In this document: piece after piece, positions 27,867 through 36,952 of the stretch | Numbering within the stretch: position 1 is the stretch's first letter | Layout of the letters: every line of letters begins with the position of its first letter | From: Planctomycetaceae bacterium | GTDB taxonomy: Bacteria > Planctomycetota > Planctomycetia > Planctomycetales > Planctomycetaceae | Assembly: GCA_024742875.1 (NCBI GenBank) | Contig: JANSXP010000017.1 | Coordinates: forward strand, 1-64,000 | DNA: 64,000 bases | Direction: 5' to 3' | Translations under genes and position numbers: made by a program | The notes under the pieces: model-generated | The model's database searches: none | Seen by the model: only the letters and a program-made list of their open reading frames with translations | Told to the model about the DNA's origin: nothing

Positions 27867-30800
27867 CTACAGGATGCTTCCCAGCACTTCCGTGCCGATC
27901 TGCTTAAACAGCTCATCGGTGGAAGCGTGCAGGCTGAGCTGTTTTGACCGACCCTGAAATTCCGTATCGATCGCAATTCCCACTCCGGCACTGGTGTAGT
28001 TGCTCACGCTGCCGGAGATGGTGATGCGGTTGACCTTCAGGCTGTCGACGACATCCAGCGTGTGCAGGATGCCGGCGTTGGCCGCTTCCAGCCCGGTCAG
28101 TGCGGTGTCTGCTAGGCCCACACCCACGTGCGCGACGGTCAGCAGGGCTCGCAGGCGAATGACTTCGGGGTTGGCTTCCACGCCGGCTGTATCCAGCACC
28201 CATCCGGCTGCATCTCGCACCGCCGTGTAAGCCACGGAAGCCGCTTTGTGGACGGCCACCTGAGCCGCGTAGCGACCTGACGCATAAGCGTAGCTGGCAT
28301 AGCGAGCCACCTCTTTGGCCTTGTAGGATGGCTTCTGCCACCATTTGGCTCGTCGAGTGGCGGCAACCGCACTTCTCCAGCTGCGATAGCGAGAGTTCTT
28401 CTGGCCAAGCCAGTAGCTTTTGCTGCGTGCCGCACTGTCGACAACTGATTTCGCTTTGGCGATATTGGCTTTGACCTTATCGACTTCCTTTTGTGCTTCC
28501 GCCCTGGCGTCATCCAGCTCGCTCTCCAGCTTGCGAACTTCCCGTTCAGCCGCATCAACCACACTTTGAGCCGCGTCGATGGCCGTCTGAGCGACGTTAG
28601 CCGCCGCCCGGATGCCGGCCGTGGCATTGTCTTTGATGGCGTTGATTGCCGCACCACCCGCGGTCGCCACAAATGTCACCCCCGTTTGATTAACGAAGAA
28701 TGTCACGCTGGAGTCCAGCCCGGCGACCGCCAGAGAGGCACTGCCTTCCAGCGAGAACGCATCTTTGCTGATTTCGCCTTTGAGTCGGACATCAGCCCCC
28801 ATCAGTTCGGCTGCCCCTTCCGCCCGGAAGTAGGCGTCCTGCGGTGACAGCCGCATATCGACGATCACGTCAGAGATCGTGACCGGCCCCAGCTTCAGCT
28901 CAGGAACATTGAGTCCGGCCTCAAACGTGCCCGTGGCCAGATCTGCGACAAATACGCCACTGCCAAGAAGTTTGCCGTCGTTGTAGAAGGCTCCGCCGAT
29001 ACCGAATCCATCTTCGATACCCAGCGCGGCGTTGCCGCCGTGCGGGGCGAAGTTGATGAAGGCCGCTCGCAGTTCCAGATCGCCCAGTGTGCCGGCAGCA
29101 ATCAGTCGAGCGTTGGGATCGGCCGCCCGATTCATGGTGTTGGCAAAATCAATCAGATCATCGGAAGCCAGGGATTCTGTTTCCCCGCGAAACGCCACTT
29201 CCCATCCAGTCGTGCCAAATCCCACCATGCCCGCCACGGAGACTTCACTGGATCCCATTTCGATGCCGGCTCCCAGACCAATCATCATGCTGGCACCGCC
29301 CGTGCCGTATTCGGCTCCCAGTGTCAGCACCACATCATTGAGATTCAGTCCGGGAACGGCAAAAGCGTTGTCCCACTCGTCCACTCGGCCTGTGAAGCTG
29401 GCCGTCACATCGTCGGCCGTTACCGAGAACGCGCCCGTGTAGTCAACGTCGACACCCGCCATGTTCATGGTGGAATCGACGGCGACGGTCAGGCCTTCGC
29501 TGCCCATTTCCACCGTCAGGTCGGCATCATCCAGCGAGAAGCCAGGAATGCCGAGCAGATTGTCGAAGTCCAGGGATTGCGGCGGTGACAGGCGGAAGTC
29601 GATCCCGCTGTCACCGAACGTCAGGTCGCCGATGACGTCGATGTAGCGGCCAAACAGCTGGATGTCTGTGTCCAGTCCTGCCTGCACGCTCGTCGCTCCC
29701 GGCGTTGTCGTGAAATTCAGGCTGGTGTCTTTCAGCTGCAGTCCAGGAACGCCCAGAGCGTTGATCCATTCGCCGGAGAGCGTTGCGGTCAGGTCGGCCG
29801 TGAGTCCGTCTGCAGTCAGATCGACTTGACCATGAAGATCCAGGTCGGTTCCCAGCAGGTCCATGCCGGCGTTCAGCTCCATGGAAAATTCGGAACCCTC
29901 TTTCGTTTTGCTGCCGCTGATGGCAAGTGTTGTGTCCTTCAGGTGCAGCGGCGACAACCCCAGAGCGCCCACCCATGTGCCGGCGACAACTCCTGACAGC
30001 GAGCCCCGCACGCCGGTCTCGTCCAGTTGCACTTCTCCCGTCACGTCAACGTCGGTGCCGGCAAGTTCCAGATCTGCCTGGACGCCGATGTTGAGAAAGC
30101 TGCCGGCTGTGCTGTTGACCGCCTCAACGGCCAGTCGTGTGTTGTCCAGGTCCAGTCCCGCAAGGCCAAAAGCATCGTCCCATGCGGCGTCGACAAAACC
30201 GTCAAGTGTCGCCGCCATCCCTTCGGGCGTCAGTGAGAGCCGACCATCCACCAGGGCCGCCATTCCTTCGATATCCAGCTCGCCGGCAAGATCCATCTGC
30301 AGCTGGTGAATCTGATCACGGTCAGAATAGGCGGAAATCTCGAGGTCGGCCCGCTCGATGTCGAGTCCATCAATGCCGAAGGCATCCTCAAGATCCGTGA
30401 CGGAACCGCTGAATACCGCGTCGATGTCTTCAGGCGTCAGTTCGACTCCGCCCGTCACGGCGATTGCAGTGTCTACCACATTCAGGTTCCCTTCCACGTC
30501 CACACGCACCGCATAATCGTCTTTGCGATCAGTGAATGCAGTGATCTGGAGTTCTGATGACTGCAGGTCGAGTCCGTCGATGCCGAACGCGTCGTCCCAG
30601 TTTTCCACCGAGCCTGCCATCACGGCGTCGATGCGATCAGGGCGGATGGCCACTTCTCCGTCGATGGCGAGGCGACTGTCTTCCAGCTGCAGATCGCCGG
30701 CCACCTGGACATCAAAGCGGTGGGTCTGCTCAGGCGACCAGGCGGCCGATCCGCTGAGGCTGACGTCGGACAGGTCCAGCCCTGTGATGCCGAATGCGTC

Positions 30801-31673
30801 GTCCCATTCGTCGACAGATCCCGTCAGTGTGACGGTTCGCAGTGCTTCGCTGATGGTGGCACTGCCCTCCACAGTCACCTCGGTGCCATCCAGATCGAGA
30901 GTTGACGTCAGGTCAAAAGAGTAAGCTTCGCTGGCGGGCTCGGCAGTCGCCTCGATGGTTAGGCTGGTGTCGGCCAGGTGCACATCCTCGACACCAAATG
31001 CGTCTTCCCAGCTGGCGACAAAGCCGGTCGCCGTCAGACCAGCGCCGTGCTGGTCGATGGCTGCAGTCCCCGTGACTTCCACCGTTGTTCCCGCCACGTC
31101 AAATTCACCATCCATGCTGACAGCCAGATTCAGGCGGCCGTCAGCGTCCAGTTCGGGAGTGGTGTTCAGCCTGGACAGGTCCGGACGAAACCCGCTGATG
31201 CCCAGATCGATGCTGTCCGTGTTGTTTGTGAGGCTGTCGTTGCGCTGAATCCAGTCATACCCTTCTCCGCCGTCCAGAACGTCCGCGATGCGATTGCTGA
31301 ACAGGACGTCATGTCCCTGCTCACCGTGCAGTGTGACGGGGATTTCTGTCTGGTAGCTGAACAGCACATCGCTGCCACCGCCGCCAAACACTTCCACCGA
31401 GTCGGCTGTCTCCAGAGCACGGCCTTCGTATTCGGTGAAGACGGCGTCTTCGGTAAACACCTTCAGGCCGAGCTCATCCTGCTGCACGGCGATGAAATCG
31501 GCATCATCCGAGCCGGTGATCTTCAAAGCGTCGCCGTCCCACATCATCGCGGCGGTCAGCAGTTGACGGCTCTCCAGATTTTCCAGGGCCGAAACCTGTG
31601 CCCTGACGGGGCGTCGTCGCTTGTGTTTTTTGAGTGGTCGCAGAGCTCGAGCAAGCAGTTGAGAAGTCTTCAT
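27867..31673 (-). CDS. Giant LEPR-XLL surface protein with nine tandem 65-70-residue repeats
   Basis: 1268 residues. The N-terminus is highly basic and carries LENLESRQLL, a variant of the planctomycete LEPR-XLL sorting-like motif. Residues about 70-155 have Gly/Asp-rich turns like RTX calcium-binding repeats (GGGGSD, GEQGHD, GGEGYD). Residues about 175-775 contain nine repeats whose core is WxDAFGxxGLxLxDxxL. A beta-rich region follows, then a coiled coil (about 1015-1075), a basic Tyr/Ala-rich helical stretch, and a final beta segment. It is likely a cell-surface or secreted structural protein. The gene ends 106 bp from the convergent DUF1501 gene. Confidence 0.85.
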   Translation of the reverse strand: MKTSQLLARALRPLKKHKRRRPVRAQVSALENLESRQLLTAAMMWDGDALKITGSDDADFIAVQQDELGLKVFTEDAVFTEYEGRALETADSVEVFGGGGSDVLFSYQTEIPVTLHGEQGHDVLFSNRIADVLDGGEGYDWIQRNDSLTNNTDSIDLGISGFRPDLSRLNTTPELDADGRLNLAVSMDGEFDVAGTTVEVTGTAAIDQHGAGLTATGFVASWEDAFGVEDVHLADTSLTIEATAEPASEAYSFDLTSTLDLDGTEVTVEGSATISEALRTVTLTGSVDEWDDAFGITGLDLSDVSLSGSAAWSPEQTHRFDVQVAGDLQLEDSRLAIDGEVAIRPDRIDAVMAGSVENWDDAFGIDGLDLQSSELQITAFTDRKDDYAVRVDVEGNLNVVDTAIAVTGGVELTPEDIDAVFSGSVTDLEDAFGIDGLDIERADLEISAYSDRDQIHQLQMDLAGELDIEGMAALVDGRLSLTPEGMAATLDGFVDAAWDDAFGLAGLDLDNTRLAVEAVNSTAGSFLNIGVQADLELAGTDVDVTGEVQLDETGVRGSLSGVVAGTWVGALGLSPLHLKDTTLAISGSKTKEGSEFSMELNAGMDLLGTDLDLHGQVDLTADGLTADLTATLSGEWINALGVPGLQLKDTSLNFTTTPGATSVQAGLDTDIQLFGRYIDVIGDLTFGDSGIDFRLSPPQSLDFDNLLGIPGFSLDDADLTVEMGSEGLTVAVDSTMNMAGVDVDYTGAFSVTADDVTASFTGRVDEWDNAFAVPGLNLNDVVLTLGAEYGTGGASMMIGLGAGIEMGSSEVSVAGMVGFGTTGWEVAFRGETESLASDDLIDFANTMNRAADPNARLIAAGTLGDLELRAAFINFAPHGGNAALGIEDGFGIGGAFYNDGKLLGSGVFVADLATGTFEAGLNVPELKLGPVTISDVIVDMRLSPQDAYFRAEGAAELMGADVRLKGEISKDAFSLEGSASLAVAGLDSSVTFFVNQTGVTFVATAGGAAINAIKDNATAGIRAAANVAQTAIDAAQSVVDAAEREVRKLESELDDARAEAQKEVDKVKANIAKAKSVVDSAARSKSYWLGQKNSRYRSWRSAVAATRRAKWWQKPSYKAKEVARYASYAYASGRYAAQVAVHKAASVAYTAVRDAAGWVLDTAGVEANPEVIRLRALLTVAHVGVGLADTALTGLEAANAGILHTLDVVDSLKVNRITISGSVSNYTSAGVGIAIDTEFQGRSKQLSLHASTDELFKQIGTEVLGSIL
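29350..31020 (-). repeat. Nine degenerate ~200-bp repeats inside the surface-protein gene
   Basis: Cores of the form WDDAFGIxGLDL recur near 31006, 30802, 30592, 30385, 30176, 29967, 29762, 29560 and 29370, with spacings of 190-210 bp. Between cores each unit has a beta-rich segment, often with a xVxGxxxL turn. The first five copies keep DAFG; later ones drift to GALG, NALG, NLLG and NAFA. Confidence 0.85.
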
Positions 31674-32025
31674 GATATGGCCTTTGGGTCGGAGTGATGA
31701 TGGAAAGGCCGTCCCAGGGCCGTCATCGAACAGATTCGATGAAGTGAGCGGAATTGCTCCCCGGACTGACGCCGCACCTCACATATGCGGCGCGTCGACG
31801 GGTGTTACACAAAAATGGGATTTCGCGGGAAACAGCTGCGGGAACGAGCCATGACGCGGGAATTGGCTGGTCGTTTTCAGCGCAGCGGTGTGCGGGCGAA
31901 AATTAAGCAGAACCAACCGAACAACCGGCCAATCGCTTCGTGAGCGGCCTGCGACGCGGTGCTGTGACGGGAAGCCCCGTGGAAATGTCGGCAGAAAGGA
32001 CGACCGCGAACTGCAATTGTCAGTC
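31674..32025. promoter_or_regulatory. Upstream region of the surface-protein gene
   Basis: 352 bp between the BshB1-like gene and the surface-protein gene, both leftward, so it should contain the promoter of the latter. No coding frame, hairpin or promoter pair is clear. Confidence 0.4.
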
Positions 32026-32721
32026 TTACAACAGATCAGACAGCCGCGAGATGCCGACCTGTTCGCGATTTGTCAGCGGTTCGGCGTACGCCTTGCCGAT
32101 GGTCCAGCCCCAATAGCGGGCACGATCCCGGATATCGTCAATGACGGTGGGGTGATCGCTGCTCCGGCCTTCGATCAGCTGGCTCTTGTAGGCGCTGACG
32201 GCCCGCATTTTGGCATCAATGTGCTCGGAAATGTCAAAGACGACCGAGGCCGGGGGGTGAATTCGCAGATGGATACTGAAATAGTGCAGCAGCATGGGGG
32301 GCCAGAACGGATCGCCCTGCATGTCGGAGCGGCTGAGTTTCGACCAGAATCGGGCGTCGTCACACAGGCTGCTGGCTGCTGTGTGATCGGGATGAGCGTC
32401 CTGCCAGTAGGGCGCCAGGATCACACGCGGGCGTGTTTGACGAAAAACCTCGGCCAGTTTGCGACGGGCGTCGAGCGTGGCCTGCAGGCTGCGATTGGGA
32501 AGATCAAGATTTTCACGCCACGACAGATCCATGATCTTTGTCGCTGCGGCCGTTTCCTGAGCGCGAATTTCCAGACTGCCGCGCGGCGTTGGCTCGCCAT
32601 TGGTGAGTTCCACCACACCCACGCGCAGCCCCTGGTGTCGTGAGGCGATGATGGTTCCGCCGACGCTGATTTCTGCATCATCGGGGTGCGGGGCAACGAC
32701 AAGCAGGTCAAGGGGATCCAT
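32026..32721 (-). CDS. PIG-L family deacetylase, BshB1-like
   Basis: 231 residues with the AHPDDAE zinc-binding motif at the N-terminus and HPDHTAA near the middle, the standard LmbE/PIG-L ligands. The order and length match BshB1, which deacetylates GlcNAc-malate in bacillithiol synthesis, and the start ([13 protein letters not shown]) is very close to that group. No bshA or bshC is in view, so other N-acetylglucosaminyl substrates are possible. It diverges from the small lipoprotein gene at 32851. Confidence 0.88.
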   Translation of the reverse strand: MDPLDLLVVAPHPDDAEISVGGTIIASRHQGLRVGVVELTNGEPTPRGSLEIRAQETAAATKIMDLSWRENLDLPNRSLQATLDARRKLAEVFRQTRPRVILAPYWQDAHPDHTAASSLCDDARFWSKLSRSDMQGDPFWPPMLLHYFSIHLRIHPPASVVFDISEHIDAKMRAVSAYKSQLIEGRSSDHPTVIDDIRDRARYWGWTIGKAYAEPLTNREQVGISRLSDLL

Positions 32722-32850
32722 CAGTATTCCTCTGGGCGCATTTGGCGATTTTTGTCAGCATCCGGGCCTCTTCTCCTCTCTCACCTCATCTCATCCGGTC
32801 GGCCGCTGCGCGGTCTGATGTCCGGACTTTGCCCGAAAGGCGAGTTTCCC

Positions 32851-33138
32851 ATGAAACGCTGCACTTTCGTTCTCATCGTGACAGTTTTCTGCGCCGCGTC
32901 AACTGGCTGCGCTGTCTTCAACGCCAGTCAGGATGCGTGGACCAAAACCAGTCGCCTGATGCGGCCGAAGCCGTTTGACGGTCCGGCAGAGCCCGATGAT
33001 CCGGAAGATGAATGGAGCATCGTGGGGGATGAAGGTCGAGCAGACATGGACCGCGAGCGTGATCCCGATCGCTGGTGGCAAAACTGGGTGATGAGCCCAC
33101 AGGCGCGAGCCATTGAACGCAATCTGGGCATTGATTAG
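32851..33138 (+). CDS. Small lipoprotein of unknown function
   Basis: 95 residues. A signal peptide ends in a lipobox ASTGC, so the Cys at about 17 is probably lipidated. The mature part is short, hydrophilic and acidic, with a DPEDEW segment and a WWQNW tryptophan-rich stretch near the end. An AAGG site precedes the ATG. The longer frame beginning at 32686 was rejected because it overlaps the divergent gene. Not recognised. Confidence 0.65.
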   Translation: MKRCTFVLIVTVFCAASTGCAVFNASQDAWTKTSRLMRPKPFDGPAEPDDPEDEWSIVGDEGRADMDRERDPDRWWQNWVMSPQARAIERNLGID

Positions 33139-33574
33139 CCCGAATGCTCGCTGTGAATGTGGCTGTTCGCTGCGCTTTGCTGTCGTGTGCCGCCTTCCCG
33201 GTCTCATATGACTGGCTGGCTGCTGCTGCGCCAGTCTCAGCCCAACGGCTTACTGAGTCTGCCTGGGGAGTGCGCCCTCCTGGACTGCCTCGTTTTCACG
33301 AAGAATTCTGACCTGATCGGCAGACTCTGCCGGTGCAAAAAGAAACTTCGGCGAACGCTGCTGCACACGTGCTGACAGCGGCAGAAAGCTATGGACACGA
33401 TTTTCAGGATTGGATAAACCTCTGCAGATCCTGCTGGAGTCTTCGCGACTTCGGCGGGAATCCCTTCAGGAATCCAATCGTGTCTTCTCCGACTCAACCA
33501 CGGTCACGAGTCCTTGTGCCCGCCGGAATGAGTCCGGACGCACCTCCCGCGTCCTCTCCTCACGGAGTCTCCTT
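33139..33574. other. 436-bp region without a supported gene
   Basis: Lies between two co-directional lipoprotein genes. A 55-codon frame starting ATG at 33144 has a hydrophobic start, but it lacks a ribosome-binding site and has mixed third-position usage. Other frames are no better. A GGAG just before 33575 serves the next gene. Confidence 0.4.
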
Positions 33575-34231
33575 ATGTGCAAGCCTGTCCGCTTCAGTCC
33601 GCCATTGCTCCGTCCCGCTGTCGTGCTGTGCCTGGCTCTGTTTTCTGTTGGCTGTATGAACCCCTATTACGGCTATCAGCGTCCCTACGGCAACCCGTAT
33701 GGGCAATATGCGCCGCCGCCGTCGCTGAATTCCAACCCGGGATCACTGTATATCCCGGAATCGAATGCGCCGCCGTACGAGCCGAGCACGTTTGAAGATC
33801 GCAACGACGATTTTGACGCGTCAGATTCCGACGGCCAGTTCTACGAAGGTGGTGTGCCTCAGCCGCAGGATTACAAAGACCGGGACCTGGGCGTTTCTGT
33901 TGACCCTTATGACGGCGGAATCCGGCAGGTTTCCGGGCAGCATGCGGCTGCCAATCCGAGTGATGCCGAGTACGGATTTGATTTCCAGGACTACAGTTTT
34001 CTGAAGGGCGTCCTCCGCTACAATGGCACAGGCGATGGCTGGGCGGTGACCTACAGCCCGGCGGCCCGCGATCAATTTGCCGGCACACTCACTCTGGACA
34101 TGACATCCGCTCAGGCTCAGGGACTTGTCGAAGGCGACTTCGTGGAAGTTCGTGGCCGAGTCGACACCACAGTTCAGGATCAGGCCGGCGCCCCCATCTA
34201 TCGCGTTGAATCCATTCAGATTGTTGACTGA
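33575..34231 (+). CDS. Tyr/Pro-rich lipoprotein
   Basis: 218 residues. A signal peptide ends in LFSVGC, a lipobox, at about residue 28. A low-complexity Tyr/Gly/Pro stretch (NPYYGYQRPYGNPYGQY) follows, then an acidic linker, and a C-terminal domain of about 90 residues (from FDFQDYSFLKGVL) with an OB-fold-like strand pattern ending VEVRGRVD...YRVESIQI. It is likely outer-compartment; the role is unknown. A GGAG site at good spacing sets the start at 33575. Confidence 0.72.
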   Translation: MCKPVRFSPPLLRPAVVLCLALFSVGCMNPYYGYQRPYGNPYGQYAPPPSLNSNPGSLYIPESNAPPYEPSTFEDRNDDFDASDSDGQFYEGGVPQPQDYKDRDLGVSVDPYDGGIRQVSGQHAAANPSDAEYGFDFQDYSFLKGVLRYNGTGDGWAVTYSPAARDQFAGTLTLDMTSAQAQGLVEGDFVEVRGRVDTTVQDQAGAPIYRVESIQIVD

Positions 34232-34311
34232 GCGCAGCGTGCCGGCAATTCGGTGACCCTGAGCTGACTGGTTGCCGTGTGTCTTCTGCCAATTCCATTC
34301 GACGTTGCCTG

Positions 34312-34731
34312 ATGCCATCCCTGCGGCCCACCCTGCACCGGACTGCCATCATTCGAACGGCTCTCCTGACGCTGATCGTCTCCGTTGCGATCTGGCCCGC
34401 CTGCTTCGTCTGGCCCGCCTGCTCCGTCTGGCCCGCCTGCTCCGCAGAAATCACTTTTCCTGCGACGCGCCACGCCCACGGTCTGCTCACGGGCAATGCG
34501 GCGGAACCGTTGGCTCTTGTTCAGACCGACACGCCCCCAGCCTCACCACCGGGGGATTCTGATCCAGAATCCGCACCCGTTCGCGGCACACGCAATCTTT
34601 GGTTCGTGGCCTCCTGTCTGCTGCTGCCGGTGCTCTGGGGTGTTCTCGTTCATCAGTTATTTTCGCGGCTGCGCAAGAAGCAGCGTCCGGATCGCTCTCG
34701 TGAAACGGGCTGGCCCGACTATCAGATTTAG
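34312..34731 (+). CDS. Small membrane protein with repeated WPAC signal region
   Basis: About 139 residues. The N-terminal hydrophobic segment runs into three copies of a WPAC(F/S)(V/A) hexapeptide encoded by an 18-bp tandem repeat. A soluble Pro/Asp-rich part follows, then a second hydrophobic segment (FVASCLLLPVLWGVLVH) and a basic tail. The most likely topology is an exported loop with a C-terminal anchor. The start is the ATG at 34312 or the GTG at 34279, neither with a good site. It lies 44 bp before thiL and may be cotranscribed with it. Not recognised. Confidence 0.6.
   Translation: MPSLRPTLHRTAIIRTALLTLIVSVAIWPACFVWPACSVWPACSAEITFPATRHAHGLLTGNAAEPLALVQTDTPPASPPGDSDPESAPVRGTRNLWFVASCLLLPVLWGVLVHQLFSRLRKKQRPDRSRETGWPDYQI
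34391..34444 (+). repeat. 18-bp in-frame tandem repeat, three copies
   Basis: TCTGGCCCGCCTGCTTCG and two copies of TCTGGCCCGCCTGCTCCG lie end to end at 34391-34408, 34409-34426 and 34427-34444. They encode WPACFV, WPACSV and WPACSA. A single base differs between copy 1 and the rest. Confidence 0.95.
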
Positions 34732-34775
34732 CCAGGCAATCGCTGCCTGAGTCCCCTCCTGGAAGGACCACTGGC

Positions 34776-35684
34776 ATGGTGTCGGAACTGAATTTTCTTC
34801 GTACGCTGCAGCACGATTTTCCCGCAGCGCCGCCTGTCGTCACAGGCATCGGTGATGATGGAGCCGTGATTGATGCGACTGATGAATCACGGCAGGTGGT
34901 CGTCGCCGATATGCTGCTGGACGGCACTCATTTTGATCTGACAAAGGCTGCCCCGGAACAAATCGGGCGCAAAGCACTGGCGGTTAACCTCAGTGATCTG
35001 GCGGCGATGGGATGTCGCCCCGTGGCCGCGTTTGTGTGTCTGGCGCTGCCACGGTCGCTGGCAGGTGACTTTCTCAGCCGACTTTACCACGGACTCAGTT
35101 CCCTCGCTGAGCAGTTCGACTGCAGCCTTGCCGGTGGCGATACCAATAGCTGGCAGGGACCGTTTGCGATCAGCGTGACGGTTACCGGAGTTCCGTTTGG
35201 TGACCGCATTCCGCTGCGGAGCGAGGCCCGTGTGGGGGACATGATCTGTGTGACCGGACCACTGGGAGGCAGTCTGCCGTCCGGCCGCCACCTTACGTTT
35301 ACGCCTCAACTCGCAGTCTCTGAGCAACTGCTGGAGCAATACGACGTGCGTGCGATGATGGACATCAGTGACGGCCTGAGTGTGGACCTGGCGCGGATGA
35401 TGGAAGCCAGTGGGACGTCGGCCGTTCTGCGTGCCGATGACGTGCCCGTGCATCCGGATGTCGATCAGCGATTGCCCCGGGATCAGCAGATGCGACACGC
35501 CCTGCACGACGGTGAAGACTTTGAACTGCTGCTGACACTGCCGCAACGGCCGGACCATCTGCCAGACGGTGTCTCCCTGATCCCCATCGGAGAAGTGACA
35601 GCGGGCGGGACGGCAATACGGCTGCAGCACGCAGACGGTTCGTCAGAGCCACTCCGACCCGAAGGCTGGCAGCACAGCGTCTGA
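34776..35684 (+). CDS. thiL: Thiamine-monophosphate kinase
   Basis: 302 residues, PurM/ThiL fold. The N-terminal GIGDDGAV (metal and phosphate binding) and ADMLLDGTHF match ThiL, LAVNLSDLAAMG is the classic ThiL motif, and GGDT, GDMICVTG and MMDISDGLS follow in order. It phosphorylates thiamine monophosphate to thiamine pyrophosphate, the last step of the pathway. A strong GGAAGGA site precedes the ATG. No other thi gene is adjacent. Confidence 0.96.
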   Translation: MVSELNFLRTLQHDFPAAPPVVTGIGDDGAVIDATDESRQVVVADMLLDGTHFDLTKAAPEQIGRKALAVNLSDLAAMGCRPVAAFVCLALPRSLAGDFLSRLYHGLSSLAEQFDCSLAGGDTNSWQGPFAISVTVTGVPFGDRIPLRSEARVGDMICVTGPLGGSLPSGRHLTFTPQLAVSEQLLEQYDVRAMMDISDGLSVDLARMMEASGTSAVLRADDVPVHPDVDQRLPRDQQMRHALHDGEDFELLLTLPQRPDHLPDGVSLIPIGEVTAGGTAIRLQHADGSSEPLRPEGWQHSV

Positions 35685-35759
35685 TGACCGGGCCGTTGTT
35701 ATCCACGGGCGTCAGTCACACCGCCCCGGCGCGACCGCATCGGTTGGCACGTTGCCGCT

Positions 35760-36761
35760 TTAGCGCGTCAGCTTCAGATTGTCGATCAGGAATGTGGTCG
35801 GTTGTCGCACGTCGGTGCTGAAGATGTCGATCATGTTGATCTGATTCATGTTCATCTCACGTTCTGCCGGCGCTGCTTTGACAGCTGCCAGATCGATGAC
35901 CACGTGGGAACTGTCGCCTCCCGGAATGATGACTTCCCTGTGAAATCGATCCTCCCAGGCAAAGCCTGTGTCGCTGTGCTGCTGATCCTGGAGCTTAATG
36001 ATCAGCGTCAATGGCTGCTGCCCGGGATTGTGGATGTCGAGGTGGAACTGGGAGAACTCACCCCAGGTCTGTTCCAGCCACAGCATGGCGACGCCTGGGT
36101 AGTCTCCTTTTTTCAACTGCACGCGGAGGCTGTGACGTCCGTCCGTGGCCCACTCGTCAGAGCGGGAGATGGTGGAGCCGTGCGTTCCCCAGTTCCCCAG
36201 TTCTCGAGAGCGTTCAAACGAAGCGATCAGAGGGAACTGTCGCATGCGGGCGACGGAGTCCAGCGCCTCAAGCGCCGGATGGACGCTGACGGCAATCAAT
36301 ATGCCGAAAGGCACGACTGACAGCAGTCGCCGCCTTGCGCCTTTCGCCACTCGAGACGACACCCAGAACAGGCCAGCCGTGAGGCCGGCCGTGTTGGCGG
36401 CCACATCTTTCCAGCTGGGATTGCGCCCCGCGAATCGCTGCAGGTATTCGCCGATCATGCCGGATGCCATCAGCACCAGGGTGATGAGGCACACCCGTGA
36501 CAACGTCATGGGCACGATCGTCTGATAGCGTGCGGGTAGTCCGGCGGCCGGTGGATCCAGAAAGCCGACCAGGCAGATCAGGGCCAGACAGAATACGGGC
36601 GCGTGAGCCAGGTCGAAAATATCGCCCCACAGACGTCCCCGCATGGGGAACGGAAACACGAGGGTGCCGACGACAAGGGCCAGAAGCCCCAGGGCCAGAA
36701 AAATGCGACGCGGCACGAGGCGACGTTCGGCGGGCAGTTTCGGATAGGTGTCAGCGGACAT
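35760..36761 (-). CDS. VanZ-like membrane protein with C-terminal carbohydrate-binding-like domain
   Basis: 333 residues. The first part (about 20-170) has four or five hydrophobic segments with a VanZ-like pattern (GDIFDLAHAPVF, WKDVAANTAGLTAG). From about 185 to 333 a beta-rich domain (ERSRELGNWGTHGSTISRSDEW...SLRVQL) resembles the galactose-binding-like modules that end in an ILDNLKL-type strand (here FLIDNLKLTR). An outer-compartment sensor or binding role is plausible but not shown. ATG 36761 was preferred over TTG 36773. Both it and thiL end between 35684 and 35760. Confidence 0.72.
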   Translation of the reverse strand: MSADTYPKLPAERRLVPRRIFLALGLLALVVGTLVFPFPMRGRLWGDIFDLAHAPVFCLALICLVGFLDPPAAGLPARYQTIVPMTLSRVCLITLVLMASGMIGEYLQRFAGRNPSWKDVAANTAGLTAGLFWVSSRVAKGARRRLLSVVPFGILIAVSVHPALEALDSVARMRQFPLIASFERSRELGNWGTHGSTISRSDEWATDGRHSLRVQLKKGDYPGVAMLWLEQTWGEFSQFHLDIHNPGQQPLTLIIKLQDQQHSDTGFAWEDRFHREVIIPGGDSSHVVIDLAAVKAAPAEREMNMNQINMIDIFSTDVRQPTTFLIDNLKLTR

Positions 36762-36821
36762 GGCGGCAGTCAAAGAATGCGATCACTGTCTGCACCATCG
36801 TTCAACGGTCTGACGGGAGCC

Positions 36822-36859
36822 AAAAAAAGACGCCCGGACTTAGCGAAAAGCCGGGCGTC
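36822..36859 (-). terminator. Rho-independent terminator of the hflK-hflC operon
   Basis: GACGCCCGG (36829-36837) pairs with CCGGGCGTC (36851-36859); reading leftward the hairpin is followed by seven Ts. It is 94 bp past the hflC stop codon. Confidence 0.93.
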
Positions 36860-36952
36860 GTTAAGGCAGATCAGGTTATGTGTCCTGAGACGATTGTTCG
36901 GCTGCACCGGATCGCCTCGGAGGCGTCGAATCGGACCCGACTGTGCAGCATA

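Noticed and set aside
33144-33311. 55-codon open frame between the lipoprotein genes
   Set aside because: No ribosome-binding site and mixed third-position usage; kept only as a note in the intergenic entry.
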